Source of the DNA: Apoderus coryli
Lineage: Eukaryota > Arthropoda > Insecta > Coleoptera > Attelabidae
Reading direction: 5' to 3'
DNA length: 64,000 bases
Assembly: GCA_911728435.2 (NCBI GenBank)
Contig: OU452199.1
Span: forward strand, 5,032,860 to 5,096,859
In this document: positions 31,317 through 40,489 of the stretch, in pieces
Layout of the letters: each line of letters starts with the position of its first letter
How positions within the stretch are numbered: position 1 is the first letter of the stretch
Made by a program: the position numbers and the translations under genes
Notes under the pieces: generated by a model
What the model saw: the letters and a program-made list of their open reading frames with translations, nothing else
Told to the model about the DNA's origin: nothing
Database searches by the model: none

Positions 31317-31886
31317 AATATTTGATCATAGGCGTCCTAGTATAATTTTTAGCTAATCATAAATTAAAATATTATTTAATTTAAATGTCTAGGATTAGAC
31401 AGCATTATTACTGAAATTTTGTGAAGTGAATTATCAGAGCTTAGATAACTACCGCCTATCATAATTTATATTATACATAAATAAATATTAACCTATCACA
31501 TTAATAATCATGAATGCCGTTTCTATCGTCATACTCATTAAATTCAGTCTCTCTTGCAATTACTGCTATTATCCATCTGCCATTAAGCCGTTCTACCAAC
31601 AGCAGCAGCAGGAAGCCATTTAAAAGTTGGTTCTCTTCCGCAATAATCAGTAAGTAAGAAGCTGGAGAAAAAATATATGAGATAGTAATAATAATAGACT
31701 ATTCAGATGGAGGCAACATGTCTAACGAACGGCGTGAAGCTCAAGAAGCCACCCGCAGGTGCTAAATGCAATATTGAAAGAAGAACCGGTTTACAGTGGC
31801 GTATCGTGTTCTCTTTTTTCCTATTTAATAAGTTTTAAAAACCTTTTATTGTTTCTTTACTTATGCGTCATAAAATATTGTCATTC

Positions 31887-31894
31887 CTTTATTC
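31887..31894 (+). repeat. 8-bp target duplication, left
   Basis: CTTTATTC, repeated at 32701-32708 on the other side of the hAT-type element. Confidence 0.85.
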
Positions 31895-32700
31895 CAGTGT
31901 CGGCTTTAGGATTCGAATTTGAGGGGGGCGCATCCCCAAAGGTCAAATCTTAAACTATATTGAATATGCTTGAACAAAAATGGTAAATTTTCACGTATGA
32001 GGAAAAGCTAAAATTAAAAGGAAATACGTTTGTTAACTTTTTTATAGGTACCTATATTAAAAGAAACTAAACAATTCTAAATTGAAAAACGGAAACAAAA
32101 AAAAATCAAACTAAACTGAAACAACTCGTGTATCACACAAAAACAAAATACATAAAACAAAAATAAAATAAATGCATATACATAAGTGCTCATACGAAAT
32201 AAAATCTAAAAGTTAAATTGGAAAATCTAATCTTCTTTTTTGATTGACAAATCGGTTAATTATACTTACAATGTTTATTTCAATATTTCTATGAACATAT
32301 AATAAAGCTATTATGACTTTTAATTAATCAAGCTTCTTTCTGCCGTTGCTACAGAAATGGTCAACGTACAATTTTCGTTAAAAATGCGCCGATATCGTAT
32401 TTTAATTGTTCGCCAAGTTCTGTCTCCATGTATTTTGATTTTGTGTTGAACTAGAAGCAACTGCAACACCAGTTTGTTGAGAACGAAGCCCACAAGGACA
32501 AAGACGCTGCTCTTAGAATCCGCATTAATAACCAAGAGCAGTCAGACCTGTTAAAAATATTATAGACCGGGTGCTGCATTCAAAAATATTTATGCTATTT
32601 ATATATGGATGAATTCATTGTCATTTTCTAAATATTTAATTATTTGTAAAACCACGGATGGATCGTTGGGAGGCGCGTCGTCTCCTTAAAGCCGCCACTG
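31895..32700. mobile_element. hAT-type non-autonomous element
   Basis: 806 bp starting CAGTGTCGGCTTTA and ending, inverse strand, CAGTGGCGGCTTTA, which are hAT-like terminal repeats. A perfect 8-bp target duplication (CTTTATTC) flanks it, the hAT hallmark. The subterminal sequence has the GGGGGGCGC and GGCGCG runs often seen in such elements. No transposase frame inside. Confidence 0.88.
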
Positions 32701-32874
32701 CTTTATTCTAAATATTTGAGCAAGCGCCTCTGATGGGCTTCATATAGAACCAACATGAACCGTGTAAACAGTATTCCAGATAAAGAAAACAAACTCCAGG
32801 CCTGGCCTGACAAAGCCTAACCACATTTGCTGTAGGCAACGCTAATACATGCGATCATTTATGAAATTGTTCAT

Positions 32875-33125
32875 TCAAGTCAGGTCAAACTTCTTGAGTA
32901 ATTGAATCTCATCAATACGGTCGAACGTCTTTTGAAAATTAATGTAGATCGCGTCGACTTGGCTGAAGCTATCAGTAGCGAAAGAAATCTGTTCAGAGAT
33001 GCGTATACAATCCATGTTGGTCAACCAAAAGGACACCTCGATCATTGGGATGTATTCATTCCTTAAAAACCTTGGACAAATTAAGTGCAGTGACATAGGC
33101 CGATAAGATGATGGATAGCCATAAT
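32875..33125 (-). pseudogene. LINE reverse transcriptase fingers/palm fragment
   Basis: Minus strand reads YRPMSLHLICPRF (the YRPISL block) and QVDAIYINFQKTFDRIDEIQLLKKF, matching the QVDxIYTDFxKAFD palm motif with the first catalytic Asp position changed to Asn. Heavily decayed; flanking sequence shows nothing further. Confidence 0.6.
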
Positions 33126-33370
33126 TTCAAGGTAGATGTAATCCTGGCATAATTCCCATGGGATCAATCAAAATTATCCAGGGGCAAATATTTATATACC
33201 GTTGTATATATGGGGGCCCGTTTTTAGGGCTCTAATAATTAAATTATCTTCACTGTGTGCCAGTCAGGTTTGATACCACGTCGATGATGTACACGGACCA
33301 TCCTAAGAACCTTCTAACGTCAGCGAACATCTTGTCTTGCTGAGATTACAAAATCGGTATTTGAGTAATT

Positions 33371-33415
33371 TTAATTGTTTTGTACAAAACGTAGTCAATA
33401 AAGATTATTATTATT
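33371..33415 (+). mobile_element. 3' terminal stub of a LINE with (ATT)n tail
   Basis: AATTGTTTTGTACAAAACG... to CAATAAAG(ATT)n equals the 3' end of the LINE at 56740-57790 (minus strand). Only about 45 bp of this LINE is present, an extreme 5' truncation. Confidence 0.7.
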
Positions 33416-33963
33416 TTCACGCGGTAAAAGAAACCATTTGCTGAAGCGGCTTGTCTCCAGCTGTGTTAATTCGCCCTATGTCTGCACCCTCCAGAAAGAA
33501 ATAGAATGAAGTGTTCTGGAGTGTGCAGACACAGATGGCTCCCCGTCGTCCCTACCGTCTCCGACCCCGGCAGGTGTCAGGGGAGCATGGCCGATCGTTC
33601 AATTCTCACCCACTCCACACGCCGTGTGGTTAGTGAGTAAGAACTCCAGATTCATGTGCCCTGAGCAAACGCAACGATCCGAGGATGACCTGTTTCTGTA
33701 TCCCGCTTGCCAGAATATCTGCCACGTTGTAGCAAGCAGGGATCTTCTGCAAGTTTGAGACCAGCGTCTGGCGCATGCCTCCCAATGACCCGATAACCAG
33801 CACCACAAGGACCACAGAGTGTCGTGGGTACATCCTACGCAGGTCATAGAGGAGATCCTGATATTTCGTCCGCTTCTCATTCTCCTTGACAATAATGTTC
33901 CTCTCGGCTGGAGCCGAGAACTCGATGACGAAAAGTTTTCGGTTCGTGTTGTCAAGGAGAACG
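33416..33963 (-). mobile_element. Dong/R4-type LINE, 3' fragment, copy 1
   Basis: The minus-strand copy ends with a structured 3' UTR (hairpin arms TGTCTGCAC...GTGCAGACA and CTCCACACGCCGTGTGG) and CGCGTGAA at 33416. It is bounded by (ATT)n on both sides: 33404-33415 and 33964-33999. It encodes the protein end described in the next entry. Three more copies are at 55864, 56657 and 59047. Confidence 0.8.
33630..33963 (-). pseudogene. C-terminal endonuclease region of a Dong/R4-type LINE
   Basis: An open frame of about 110 codons: VLLDNTNRKLFVIEFSAPAE, then NEKRTKYQDLLYDLRRMYP, GSLGGMRQTLVSNLQKIPAC and LRLLRAHESGVLTH, then stop at 33630. The order (Asp/Glu strand, KxxKY helix, VxxGxLGG strand) matches the C-terminal restriction-like endonuclease of the R2/R4 LINE group. 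Only the distal part is present, so catalytic completeness cannot be checked. The frame is open through this fragment, which suggests a young insertion. Confidence 0.65.

Positions 33964-33999
<36 letters not shown>
33964..33999 (+). repeat. (ATT)n microsatellite, 12 units
   Basis: Pure ATT tract at the 5' junction of the Dong/R4-type copy. Confidence 0.95.
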
Positions 34000-34610
34000 A
34001 GGTACCTATCATCGAATATGACAGTTTGAGTTACTCTTATATTGTTTTCCAAATCTCTAGCCCTCATTTGGACATCGACTGTATCATTAAAACAGTTTTA
34101 GAGACGAAATTAAAAAAACAACCAAAGCCTCTCATTTTTTCTGTTCTATTCTACTGCATGGTGCGTTAAATTGCCGTCAACTATTCTATGGAGTATGAGA
34201 AATCATAAATAATAATAGCGTGAAAAGATAATGGAAGAGAGAAAAGTATGATTCAAAAGTTTCAATTCAAATATAAATGGGTAGATAGAGTGGTATATAT
34301 CAGAGCAAATAGAGAATGACTGAGATAGAGATATATATCTATATATAGAGAGAAAAGAGAGATTTATCTGTCAGGTTAAAATCTGGAACAGTACATCCGA
34401 AACAGCACAGAAGCAGACACAATGGCATAAACTCATTAATTCTGCAATTTGCGTGCACCAAACCACAGACAAAGACTGGTGTGGGCTCTATGTTTAGAGC
34501 AAGCACCATTAACGTAACGGGCGAAAGGCAACCAGGAATTTATTCAGTACGTTATTTGCTCAAGAAAAGTCGAGTACTATCGAAAAATAACTTGAAACGG
34601 TTAAGAAAGG
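34000..34610. other. gene-less region
   Basis: AT-rich, with a GATA/TATC-rich low-complexity part near 34320-34360. Nothing coding recognised. Confidence 0.4.
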
Positions 34611-34611
34611 T

Positions 34612-34830
34612 TTAATAAAATATTTTGCCATAGTTCTTTCTGGAAAGCCAGCCAGGATTTTGATCGCTACTGGTTGGTTTCCCAAATAAAGCAGGCAAGC
34701 TGCTTTGTAGTGATTCTCGAAACACTCTTCCATATTGGCCTTGAATCCCGGACCAGGAGCGGTCTTTTAATTTTACTGAATAATCAGAAGTCACTCGGTG
34801 CTAAATCAGGTGCTAAAAAGTTTTTTTTTT
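34612..34830 (-). pseudogene. mariner transposase C-terminal relic
   Basis: Minus strand reads APDLAPSDF, stop, LFSKIKRPLLVRDS, matching the SPDLAPSDFxLFPKLK block around the third catalytic Asp of mariner transposases, with a TGA in place of Trp. The remainder decays over about 150 bp. It is not a copy of the mariner at 2528, whose motif is SPDLAPSDYHLF. Confidence 0.6.
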
Positions 34831-35010
34831 TTGATGATTCTGGCCGATTCGGGTGAATAGCGGAGGGGGAATTCGTCTTTCGTCGTTCGTTTTCTGCGTT
34901 TTCAACATTTTATACATATACAAGTTCATCAGTGATGATCAGCAGGCAGTGTGATTCAATTTTCCAACATTTACGAAGAGCTTACACTAGCACGGGAGAC
35001 GAATGACAAG

Positions 35011-35050
35011 ATGTTTGTAGCGACATCTAGTGTAATGTCGCTATAAACAT
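35011..35050. repeat. 40-bp hairpin
   Basis: 16-bp arms (ATGTTTGTAGCGACAT / ATGTCGCTATAAACAT, one mismatch) with an 8-nt loop. Confidence 0.85.
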
Positions 35051-35059
35051 TTTGTTAAA

Positions 35060-35319
35060 TTCTGGACCCAACAGAATCACACATCGTTGAATCGAAAAAA
35101 TACTTTTGGATGTTCACACAAGGGAAGATAATCACATAAAATTGCAAACTTGTCAAAGACTACCAACTTAACTTAAGAAATATTTGTCAGAATCGGTGAA
35201 CTAAAAATCTCATTTATATTACGAAAAATAAGGTATTAAATTATATCTTCTTTTTTGTTCAGCAGTATTTTACATAAAACTTATTATGAAATAAGGTATA
35301 ATTAAAAAAGAAACTTGTG
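35060..35319. other. gene-less region
   Basis: No feature recognised. Confidence 0.4.
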
Positions 35320-35394
35320 TAACCGAGTGGGACTCGAACCCACATCTGTCACTTGTGGGATGATTGCTTTAACAATCAGGCTAGAAAATTAGCA
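35320..35394 (-). ncRNA. tRNA-derived SINE head
   Basis: Minus strand carries an A-box-like TAGCCTGATTG and a perfect B box GGTTCGAGTCC in a paired T-arm (GTGGG/CCCAC). The acceptor side does not pair, so it is not a functional tRNA gene. Different sequence from the head at 4183. Confidence 0.5.
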
Positions 35395-35960
35395 TCAGTT
35401 TTAACACAAACTGTACATTTTACCTACTTAAAGATCAAAAAAGGTAGACTATTGCATGAATAAAACTGTATTAGACTGACGCGTTTGGAAAAGCTCGCAA
35501 GAATACGAATATAACAAATAAGAAGGTAATTTCGTAATTTATAACAAAAACATGTCCCCTATTAATGTCTACGTTTATGTTTTCCTCGCACAAATCAAAA
35601 CTAACAACACAACGGGTCGCACAGTCTGAGGTTTTGCGAAGATTCATCGTTAATGATACCAATTTGCACAATACAATCGTCAGGAGAGACAGAAAAAAAC
35701 CATTAATGGTGTACGGAAGGTCGTGCAACTAGAAATGGGCAGAGACAGAGATAAATGAATTGTTAAAAAGTGCGAATATAAAAAGAAATTAAATGAAATC
35801 AAAGACATAAATAATATTTTATAGAAAATTTGTGTGCATGTTTTAAGTTTATTTTATAAACCACAATAAGTTTATTATTCTAAAAGTTAAGGCCATATTT
35901 TTTATACAGGGCTTTCATCTTAAAACTTGCTGCGGAAATTATGGCAAATTACTGATACTG
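35395..35960. other. gene-less region
   Basis: A short minus-strand ORF at 35471-35728 has no recognisable domain. Nothing else seen. Confidence 0.35.
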
Positions 35961-35961
35961 A

Positions 35962-36009
35962 GATACTGACGAATTCGTTTCGTTCTTTTTATGAGCTCGT
36001 CAGAGTACC
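35962..36009 (-). ncRNA. hammerhead ribozyme, complete type I layout
   Basis: On the minus strand: stem I GGTACT / AGTATC (6 bp with one G-U), core CTGACGA (fits CUGANGA), stem II GCTC / GAAC with a 7-nt loop (one mismatch), then GAAAC-GAATTC-GTC with stem III as the self-complementary ACGAATTCGT. The cleavage triplet is GUC. All invariant core bases are present. This is the best hammerhead in the window. Short palindromic stem III hammerheads working as dimers are known from Penelope-like elements; no Penelope reverse transcriptase is nearby. Confidence 0.72.
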
Positions 36010-37010
36010 GTAGTCGATGAATTCCGAACAACATTTGTTTAGATTAGAACTTCTTTTTTTTTTAATTATTTGTTCAATACAACTCTGCAATAATTGACAT
36101 ATTTTATATAAAATCTATTTGAAATCCTACAAAGTCTAAACAAACTGTCGATTCAATTAGACATCGTGATATTCCTTTAATCAAGTCTGTACCACCAAAC
36201 AAACCATTAACATAATAAAAAATTTATTGCGTGTAGGAGTGATAATATATTTATTAAACTCAATTAATTGATGTTAAAAATGTGCCAAGTACCGATGGGC
36301 AACTGTCCAAAATTTCTATAACATACACAAGCGAGTCAATGAACATTATGAATTATAATTCCCGATCTGAATGGATAAATAAGTTAAATGCTTTACTTGA
36401 ATAAAAAGCAGTTGGATTATGTTGTACATACAGTGAGTACTAAAAGTTACGCATAAATTCGATAATATTTTGAATTAAATTTTTCTTGGAAGAAACGTTT
36501 GCACATGTTATGGTTTGTTTTAAGTTTGTTTGTTTTCTCGCGTACCAGGAAAGTATACAGGATCCATCGTGTAGTATAGAAAAACGTACCTAATTGCATG
36601 TGTTTTTCTTGGTAATCCCCTGGATTTTATTGATTACCGAGAGATTTAGGGTTGAAAAGGACAAAACGTACTCATAAATATTCAGCTATTTATTTAGTTT
36701 GGAAAAGTAAATCTTAATCTTAAACATTTCGTGTCCTTTAATGTTTATTCTAAACAATCTTGGGTTTTTAGGACTTTGCAAGTAAAACTTTATTTCATCA
36801 AAAATGCGACATTTCGCTGGCTATATTTGCAGCTTTTTCAAGCACTAAAAAGTAGATTTACTAATGACACATTATTATTGAATTCTTACGTTTTAAACAA
36901 TTAGAGTTTATACCACATTGAGATGGTAAAATTAATAAAAAAACAACATTAGCTTAATTCTATGTAGCCATTAACACTGTGTGTTAAGATTAATGGTACG
37001 AGATCAAGTA
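36010..37010. other. gene-less AT-rich region
   Basis: Nothing coding or repetitive recognised. Confidence 0.4.
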
Positions 37011-37012
37011 AT

Positions 37013-38118
37013 AATAATAATAAATGATTTATTGTGAAAATGCAAAAAAAAATTACAATCACACAAAAGGTTAGAGGTTTGGCTAATGCCACTCTTCCAC
37101 TCTACCTAAAAGATACAAATGTACAAAAAATAGAAAAAATGTTACAATTTAAAAATAAAAAAAGAACCCATCCACAATTAACAAAACATTGAGCCTATGG
37201 GTAAATTCTAAGTTTCACTTCTCTCTGAAATAAGTTTAATGGTAAGTCAATTATATCAATCACTTTATTTAAAAGCAGTGAGGCCATATATGAAAAAGAA
37301 CCCTGAAATTTTGATGTGTGATGCTTAGGGATTGTAAATGTATTAACCCGTATATTAACATCATCCACACTCGAACGTCTACACAACAAACTATACAAAT
37401 ACTGAGGCTCTCCGGAATGGTAGATTTTATGTAGGAATGAGGTGTATAGGTACTCGAATCTGGCATTCAACTTCGGTACCCCCAATCTCTCATAAAAAGG
37501 AGTGACATGTGCCGCAAAAGGAACTCTGGACACATGAGTTCTGCACTCTCTGCAACTTCAACCTATTATACTCGAACAAAAAATAAAAATAAACAGAAGA
37601 ACAATAATCAAGTTGTGGGTAAATTAGAGCTTTAATCAATTTGAGCTTATTAGACTCATCCACGAGATGTTTCAGATGATATATAGAACGTAATTTAAAA
37701 AGGGAATTCTTGCATACACTGATGCAATGCTCGTTGAAATTCAAATGAGAATCAATCACAACACCTAAATCGCGAACTTTTTGAACCCAAGAGATAATAT
37801 CGCTGCCAATTCGAACGCTAAACTGCTGAGTAATCGCACTGCTATGACGCGCATTACCAATGCTCAAGGCCACGGTCTTTTTAGGATTCAAGCGCAATCC
37901 GTTATCAGCGCACCAACCAGAAAACTGTGTTAGTTCCCTATTTATAATATTCAAGACAGTCCCTGCGTTAGCGGAAGTAAAGGACGAATATACTTGTATA
38001 TCATCTGCATACATGTGTATATTGGAGTGCTGAAATGATTTTAAAATGTCAAAGATGTAAAGAGAGAACAAAAGCGGTCCAAGAATGCTTCCTTGTGGGA
38101 CACCACTTCTGGTAGTCT
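37013..38118 (-). pseudogene. LINE reverse transcriptase to 3' end, truncated and frameshifted
   Basis: Minus strand begins with RSGVPQGSILGPLLFSLYIFDI, then HMYADDIQVY (catalytic Asp pair), GLRLNPKKTVAL, VRDLGVVIDSHLNFNEHC and IYPQLDYCSSVY. A frame change near 37530 leads into the C-terminal part (LGVPKLNARFEYL..., IPKHHTSKF). The 3' UTR ends with AATAAA and a (TTA)n tail at 37013-37030. CR1/L2-like by its YADD context. The 5' half of the polyprotein is absent. Confidence 0.78.
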
Positions 38119-38127
38119 TTTTATTAA

Positions 38128-38178
38128 CAGCGGGCTACCACAAGGAAGCGTACTGGGTCCCCTACTTTTTATCCTTGA
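38128..38178 (+). pseudogene. short LINE reverse transcriptase fragment, opposite strand
   Basis: Plus strand reads NSGLPQGSVLGPLLFILDL, the same palm motif as the adjacent minus-strand LINE but from a different copy (many synonymous differences). It ends abruptly. Confidence 0.6.
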
Positions 38179-38301
38179 TTTGAATTTGATTTTATTTTTG
38201 GGATTTTTTTAGGTTCGATTGGAAAATGTTGTATTTTTTTTAAAAATGGTGTATTTCACCCATCGTCACTTTATTTAAAAATAAATATATACTAATTACT
38301 A

Positions 38302-38336
38302 CAACGTTTCGGCACTTTTACGTTGCCTTCTTCAGG
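38302..38336 (-). ncRNA. hammerhead-like ribozyme core
   Basis: Minus strand: CTGAAGA, stem II GGCA/TGCC, GAAACGTTG. The core is intact (N7 is A), the cleavage triplet would be GUU, stem III is ACGT, and stem I can form 3 bp (TAC/GTA). Minimal but consistent. Confidence 0.5.
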
Positions 38337-38339
38337 TAC

Positions 38340-39950
38340 ATTTCTAAAAATATAATAACATAACAGATCAGACATATTATGAATAAATAAACCATATAAC
38401 ACACATAATATATAATTAGAACACTTACATCATTAGGTTGTTTTAAATATTTTCCTTCTTAACATAGTACATACAAAACAAAACAGAAAAAAAATTTCAT
38501 CATTTTAAAATTCTTGTTGTTTTATGTACATTGTACATGTTTAAATGTAAAATAATTGGTTTATAAAAATATGAAAGGAATGTGCGTGGGCAGTATCTGG
38601 TACTAACTTTTTTTTCCTCTTTCTTTTTTATTGTTGCAATTTTTTTGGATGGAATTTTTGATGACTAGAATATTGTATATTTTTGTATTTACAGGGGAAT
38701 ATTGAGAAATAAAAACTGTTTAGGATATGAGTTTTTTGTAAATGTTACTCAGGTATTGTATATCAGTTCTATCATTTATGCTATGCATATTTTTGGATCA
38801 TCTTCAAAAATATTCATTATTTTAGTGGTTGTTCATACATAGGGGGTATTTCTAGAAGTTCATACCTGATTCTATTTTTAAAATTTTCGATACTGTTCCG
38901 GCTTATTTACATAAAGTGTGTGTTTTAGATAGCATGACTTTTGGTGCTCACTGTATAAAATGCTTTAATCGTAATTTTCTCAAGTGTCCTAATAACTGAC
39001 TAACCGTTTGTTGATAGTAAATTTATTTTGATTGCTGCTGTTTGTAAGATTAACAATGTTTTACGATGGTAATTTTGAGAGGATATGCTTTAATCTTTCC
39101 ACCGTTTTTTTTATTATATTATATTGTGACAACATGCTTTTAGATACTCATAACTTTTTTTATTGATAGAAGAGATACAGGGTGAATCACGACTAACTGG
39201 GCGGTTGATTATAGGAAAACTTTAATTTTTGTTTTTTTTTTCTCCGCGAAAATATGTACACAGAAAAAAAATATATTGCATATCCAAGTACAGACTTGTT
39301 TTTGGATTCTTTTCTTTTGAGTTAAATACAACTATTATCTAAGCATTTTCTCATCATTAAGATAATGATTGATTTGATTTTGTGAAAATAATAGGCAAAT
39401 TATTCAAATCTAAATAAACGTACATTTACTTGAAAAATACAACTGGTTGCGTTAATGCTAAGGGGAATATTTCAATCAACGGTAGGTTATCAATGTATAT
39501 TTTTATTAGATCCTAATACTATTGCAATCATATATGTCGCTTATTAAATAGCATAAAGAGAATTGAAACAATATTAAATGCTCTTTTTAAACGAATAAAA
39601 AGATATTATTCTCTCAAAACTCTTTTATTTGTTTTGCTCAGTTTATATTTCCGGCAATAATATGAGTTATTAAGTTCATGTATAAGGAATTCATTGAATT
39701 ATAGTGTACCTCAAATTCAATGATTCTTATTGTTGGTGTCAACCTTATTGCCATCGGTACAATTTCAAGCTGTATCGAGGCAAGCGCGTGGTGGTAGGGA
39801 TATATCATAGTGCCTCTGTTTTGTACTTCCCCTGTCGGCCGGGCTGATCTCAGATCTCACTACTTAACGCTAAAGTTGCTATAGCTTGTCTTCCGGCAGT
39901 GTTGTTTTGTCTTGTTACTGTTGTTTGAGGGTACCTATTTATACATAATA
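38340..39950. other. gene-less AT-rich region
   Basis: Only low-complexity T-rich sequence and a TACAGGGTGAATC repeat-end motif near 39177. No gene recognised. Confidence 0.4.
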
Positions 39951-39958
39951 TACTATAG

Positions 39959-40023
39959 AAAGCGGCGTAGTACTACGACTGAGGAGGATAGTGAAGTGAA
40001 AAAACCTAGAGAAGGGACTGAAG
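39959..40023 (+). CDS. possible exon of a spliced gene (exon A)
   Basis: Frame KRRSTTTEEDSEVKKPREGT ends in GAAG|GTAATT, a plausible splice donor, and is preceded by TACTATAG, a plausible acceptor. The charged, low-complexity sequence suggests a linker. It joins in phase to the exon at 40135 (codon G|AT). I do not recognise the protein. Confidence 0.4.
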
Positions 40024-40134
40024 GTAATTTAGATGCTCTACATTAAATGAATGGTACTCACCAAGCCAATAGTTAAATGAGTAAAATTTACAATTATTAT
40101 TTTATACACATATTTTATATATTTAACACTGTAG

Positions 40135-40260
40135 ATGAAAAAGATGCTATGACGTGGCTTAAGTATCATCGTGACCCTTGGGAAGAAGTACTGCGACAGT
40201 GGACAATAACACAGTATCTGACTTTGTACAAAAATGGCCAATCATAGGAGATCCTAGAGC
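40135..40260 (+). pseudogene. possible exon of a spliced gene (exon B), frameshifted
   Basis: After an acceptor AACACTGTAG the frame reads DEKDAMTWLKYHRDPWEEVL, then RQWTI; a one-base shift later it continues NTVSDFVQKWPIIGDPRAE. The residues look like a conserved domain (Trp-rich, alternating helices), which I cannot name. The exon runs straight into a 90-bp hairpin at 40262, so its 3' end appears to have been interrupted. Confidence 0.4.
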
Positions 40261-40261
40261 C

Positions 40262-40351
40262 GAGTAAAAAGTTATCTAAAAAAAGGTTAATTAGGAAACA
40301 TACCAAGGGGGTATGTTTCCTAATTAACCTTTTTTAGATAACTTTTTACTC
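40262..40351. repeat. 90-bp near-perfect hairpin
   Basis: Arms of 42-43 nt (GAGTAAAAAGTTATC... to AAACATACC) with one extra A in the left arm, loop AAGGG. It lies exactly after the exon-like sequence that ends GCCGAG and before a possible third exon. Confidence 0.95.
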
Positions 40352-40413
40352 TTGTGCTCTAAAATTATTTTTTTGTTAATATATTTTTCGAAACAAATAT
40401 AATGCTCTTATAG

Positions 40414-40485
40414 ATTGAAGCAGATTTTCAAAGACTGTACCCTGGGAAGGACGTTTTACTTTTAAAGAAGTCGAATTTATTTTAA
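40414..40485 (+). CDS. possible terminal exon (exon C)
   Basis: TGCTCTTATAG is a good acceptor, followed by IEADFQRLYPGKDVLLLKKS, NLF and a TAA stop. It reads as a natural continuation of exon B (a domain ending in ...DFxxLYPG). Unrecognised family. Confidence 0.4.
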   Translation: MEADFQRLYPGKDVLLLKKSNLF

Positions 40486-40489
40486 GTTA

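Noticed and set aside
33819..34169. Plus-strand ORF with a run of Tyr residues
   Set aside because: It translates the (ATT)n tract and is antisense to the Dong-type endonuclease frame.
38071..38178. Twin-priming 5' inversion of one LINE
   Set aside because: The two PQGS segments overlap and differ at many positions, so they come from different copies.
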